This document shows, one piece after another, positions 7,529 through 9,597 of a stretch of DNA of 9,597 nt; the stretch's first letter is position 1, and the number at the start of each line of letters is the position of its first letter. Under the pieces are notes generated by a model. The model was not told where the DNA came from. It ran no database searches and saw nothing but the letters and a program-made list of their open reading frames with translations. Where the stretch lies: positions 1 through 9,597 of the forward strand of contig SCVQ01000571.1 in the NCBI GenBank assembly GCA_004296865.1, written 5' to 3'. Origin of the DNA: Nitrospirota bacterium (GTDB lineage: Bacteria; Nitrospirota; Nitrospiria; Nitrospirales; Nitrospiraceae). The position numbers were made by a program, and so were the translations under genes.

Positions 7529-7942
7529 ATGGGCGGAACCAATCCATACATTGAAAAAGTCGAAACTGAGCGGCCGGTGAAACCTTATACGGTCACATTT
7601 GTCTCGTCTAGCAAGACAGTCAAGGTTCTGGTTGAGCCGGAGAAAACTCCCTATGGTCCCACCGGCCTTCCCGGCAGCCTCTTGGACATTGCGTTGGGGG
7701 CAGGGGTGGATTTGGAACATGTCTGCGGTGGAGTCTGCGCCTGTTCCACCTGCCATGTCATTGTGAAACAGGGGCTTCAGTCTTGCTCTGAAGGCACGGA
7801 TGACGAGTTCGATCAACTGGAGGAGGCTCCGGGGCTTACCTTGCAGTCCAGACTGGCCTGTCAGTGTGTGCCGAACGGGACCATGGATCTTCTGGTGGAG
7901 ATTCCCGCAGTGAATAAAAATCTCGCCAAGGAAGGCCACTGA
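7529..7942 (+). CDS. fdx: ISC-type [2Fe-2S] ferredoxin
   Basis: The adrenodoxin-like ISC ferredoxin supplies electrons for cluster assembly on IscU. Numbering from the ATG at 7529 (137 residues), ligands are Cys66, Cys72, Cys75 and Cys111 (C-X5-C-X2-C-X35-C), in CGGVCACSTCH and RLACQC. Extra cysteines are Cys70, Cys86 and Cys113. The segment around 38-48 (EKTPYGPTGLP) looks like a loop insertion relative to E. coli Fdx, which is about 111 residues. I chose 7529 because AAGGA (7517-7521) lies 7 bp upstream; the in-frame ATG at 7439 has no Shine-Dalgarno and adds 30 AT-rich codons of no familiar character. The gene is divergent from iscR, not at the operon end. Stop is TGA. Confidence 0.88.
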   Translation: MGGTNPYIEKVETERPVKPYTVTFVSSSKTVKVLVEPEKTPYGPTGLPGSLLDIALGAGVDLEHVCGGVCACSTCHVIVKQGLQSCSEGTDDEFDQLEEAPGLTLQSRLACQCVPNGTMDLLVEIPAVNKNLAKEGH

Positions 7943-7985
7943 CAGTTCCCTCACGCAGCACTCCTCCGCCAACCGCACCTGCGCC

Positions 7986-8014
7986 TTTACTTCACTCAAG
8001 CCGCATGCTATGCA
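7986..8014 (+). promoter_or_regulatory. Weak candidate promoter for gltX
   Basis: TTTACT (7986-7991), 17 bp, then TATGCA (8009-8014) preceded by TG-C. This is a modest sigma70 match in the 122-bp gap between fdx and gltX. Read-through from fdx is equally possible. Confidence 0.25.
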
Positions 8015-8064
8015 TACCAAGTTCTTGCTGTTCCATGACCGCCTTCGTTGAGTGAGCAGACACA

Positions 8065-9486
8065 ATGGCCGACGTTCGAGTACGGTTTGCTCCAAGCCCA
8101 ACCGGGTACCTGCATATCGGCGGGGTCCGTACGGCTCTCTTCAATTGGCTCTTCGCCCGCCATGCCCAAGGGAAATTTATCCTACGCATCGAGGATACCG
8201 ATCAGGACCGTTCAACGGAGGAGGCGATTCAAGCCATTCTGGACGGCATGCGGTGGGTGGGGCTGGATTGGGACGAGGGCCCCTTTCGCCAGACCGATCG
8301 CATGGATCTCTACCGGCAGCAAGCCATACGGTTGCTGGAGCAACGACAGGCCTATTGGTGCGTGTGCAGGGCGGAGGAATTAGAGGCTCGGCGGAAGGAC
8401 GCGATGGCCAAGGGGCTTCAGCCCGGATACGATGGGCGGTGCCGCGAACGCGGGATCACGAATCAAAATGGGGATGCGGCTCTCCGTTTCAAGGCGTCCC
8501 GCGAAGGCCAGACCGTGGTGGAGGATCTGATCAAAGGGCGGGTGGTCTTCGAAAACAACATCTTGGACGACCTGATCATTCTCCGTTCCAGCGGGTATCC
8601 CACATACAATTTCTCGGTGGTCGTGGATGATGCGCTCATGGGGGTGACCCACGTGATCCGTGGTGACGATCACTTGAACAACACCCCCCGGCAAATTCCG
8701 ATCTTCAAGGCGCTGGGGTATGACGTTCCACGTTTCGGGCATTTGTCCATGATCATGGGGGCGGACAAGGCCAAGTTGTCCAAGCGACATGGGGCCACGT
8801 CGATCCTGGCCTATAAAGACATGGGCTACCTGCCGGAGGCCATGATCAATTACCTGGTACGCCTCGGCTGGTCGTTCGGCGACCAGGAGATCTTTTCGCT
8901 GCCCGAACTCATCGAGAAATTCGATCTGGCCCATGTGCAAAAATCCTCCGCAGTGTTCAACCCGGACAAACTGCAGTGGATGAACGCGCACTACATCCGG
9001 CACGGGGAGCCGAAGCGCTTGGCCGGGCTGCTGCGGCCGTTTTTCGGTCAGGTTGGTCTTGGCGAAGCCGCCGAGAAGGTCTCGGATGAGTGGCTGGAGA
9101 AGCTGGTGGTGGCCTTGCGGGAGCGGGCGCGGACGCTCGTGGAGATGGCAACGGCGGCCGCGCCTTATGTGCAGGATAAGATCGTGGTCGAGGCCGCCGC
9201 AGCCGAGAAGTTCCTTACGCCGGAGATCGCTCCGTTGTTGGCCAACCTGACGGACCGGTTCGAACGCGTGACGGACTTTTCAAAGACGGTCTTGGAGGAG
9301 ACGTTCAAGAAGTTTTTGGAAGACGAAGGACTGAAGATCGGGCAATTGGCTCAGCCGGTCCGGGTGGCGCTCACAGGTCGCACGGCCAGCCCGGGGATAT
9401 TTGAGGTCATCGACTTGCTTGGGCGGGAACGAATTTTGGCCCGGTTACGTCAAGGAATCGCCTTGGCCGGGCGCACGCGCCCTTGA
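8065..9486 (+). CDS. gltX: Glutamyl-tRNA synthetase (GluRS), class I
   Basis: GluRS attaches glutamate to tRNA-Glu and, in non-discriminating forms, to tRNA-Gln for later amidation by GatCAB. The 473-residue protein has normal length. RFAPSPTGYLHIGG (7-20) holds the class I HIGH-type motif, and KLSKR (237-241) is the second ATP-binding motif. A zinc site is suggested by Cys99, Cys101, Tyr122 and Cys126 (CxC...YxxxC), the ligand set described for the GluRS paralogue YadB rather than E. coli GluRS. The C-terminal third is the helical anticodon-binding region. The ATG at 8065 has only a weak purine-rich stretch upstream. The tRNA-Gln gene begins 36 bp after the TGA stop. Full length with an anticodon-binding domain excludes YadB. 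Confidence 0.96.
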   Translation: MADVRVRFAPSPTGYLHIGGVRTALFNWLFARHAQGKFILRIEDTDQDRSTEEAIQAILDGMRWVGLDWDEGPFRQTDRMDLYRQQAIRLLEQRQAYWCVCRAEELEARRKDAMAKGLQPGYDGRCRERGITNQNGDAALRFKASREGQTVVEDLIKGRVVFENNILDDLIILRSSGYPTYNFSVVVDDALMGVTHVIRGDDHLNNTPRQIPIFKALGYDVPRFGHLSMIMGADKAKLSKRHGATSILAYKDMGYLPEAMINYLVRLGWSFGDQEIFSLPELIEKFDLAHVQKSSAVFNPDKLQWMNAHYIRHGEPKRLAGLLRPFFGQVGLGEAAEKVSDEWLEKLVVALRERARTLVEMATAAAPYVQDKIVVEAAAAEKFLTPEIAPLLANLTDRFERVTDFSKTVLEETFKKFLEDEGLKIGQLAQPVRVALTGRTASPGIFEVIDLLGRERILARLRQGIALAGRTRP

Positions 9487-9511
9487 CTCTGCCCAGCCAG
9501 TATATTACGCT
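9483..9511 (+). promoter_or_regulatory. Possible promoter of tRNA-Gln overlapping the gltX stop
   Basis: TTGACT (9483-9488) with 17-bp spacing to TACGCT (9506-9511) would start transcription about 5 nt before the tRNA. A better-looking TATATT at 9501-9506 has wrong spacing to this -35. Co-transcription from gltX is the alternative. Confidence 0.25.
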
Positions 9512-9522
9512 GAACCCGCGCT

Positions 9523-9596
9523 TGGGGGATCGTCTAGTGGTAGGACGTCAGACTCTGGATCTGACTACCTAGGTTCGAATCCTAGTCCCCCAGCCA
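9523..9596 (+). tRNA. tRNA-Gln (anticodon CTG)
   Basis: The 74-nt gene folds as a complete cloverleaf. The acceptor TGGGGGA (9523-9529) pairs with TCCCCCA (9586-9592), including the U1-A72 pair typical of tRNA-Gln, with discriminator G (9593) and encoded CCA (9594-9596). The D arm contains TAGTGGTAGGA. The anticodon stem TCAGA/TCTGA closes loop CTCTGGA with anticodon CTG at 9555-9557, reading CAG. The T arm is CTAGG-TTCGAAT-CCTAG. It lies 36 bp downstream of gltX. Confidence 0.97.
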
Positions 9597-9597
9597 C

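Noticed and set aside
7358..8101. A 247-codon open frame on the minus strand opposite fdx and its promoter
   Set aside because: It is antisense to the ferredoxin ligand motifs and crosses both intergenic regions; its product resembles no family I know.

Overview
The window comes from a GC-rich bacterium. It holds a nearly complete ISC (iron-sulfur cluster) biogenesis locus flanked by a cell-wall gene and a glutamyl-tRNA synthetase gene. Protein style (IscS, HscB with an extra metal-binding N-terminus, IscX, non-proteobacterial gene order) suggests a Nitrospira-like member of the Nitrospirota. That assignment is inference from recognition, not a search.

Layout. At 1-1803 (+) lies the 3' two-thirds or so of a class A penicillin-binding protein (PBP1A type). 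It enters from the left edge and carries an in-frame TAG at 19-21. From 7312 down to 1841 (-) runs iscR-iscS-iscU-iscA-hscB-hscA-iscX: regulator, cysteine desulfurase, scaffold, A-type carrier, J-protein, Hsp70 and IscS adaptor. Genes are tightly packed (iscR/iscS overlap by 4 bp), except for a 137-bp gap before iscX that is filled with degenerate inverted repeats. The ISC [2Fe-2S] ferredoxin gene is not downstream of hscA as in E. coli. It is transcribed divergently from iscR (7529-7942, +). The AT-rich divergent intergenic region contains overlapping sigma70-like promoters and two dyads with the geometry of type 1 IscR sites. Next come gltX (8065-9486, +) and a complete tRNA-Gln(CUG) with encoded CCA (9523-9596, +).

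How they work together. IscS draws sulfur from cysteine, and ferredoxin supplies electrons. IscU builds the cluster, HscB/HscA release it through the LPPVK motif of IscU, and IscA and IscX act as carrier and modulator. IscR would sense cluster supply and repress its own operon through the two dyads. gltX beside tRNA-Gln fits the indirect Glu-tRNA-Gln route if the organism lacks GlnRS, which this window cannot show.

I see no mobile element, CRISPR array, phage gene or wholly new system. The most interesting signals are regulatory: the IscR dyads, the divergent promoters, and the competing inverted repeats before iscX. The premature TAG in the PBP gene also deserves checking.
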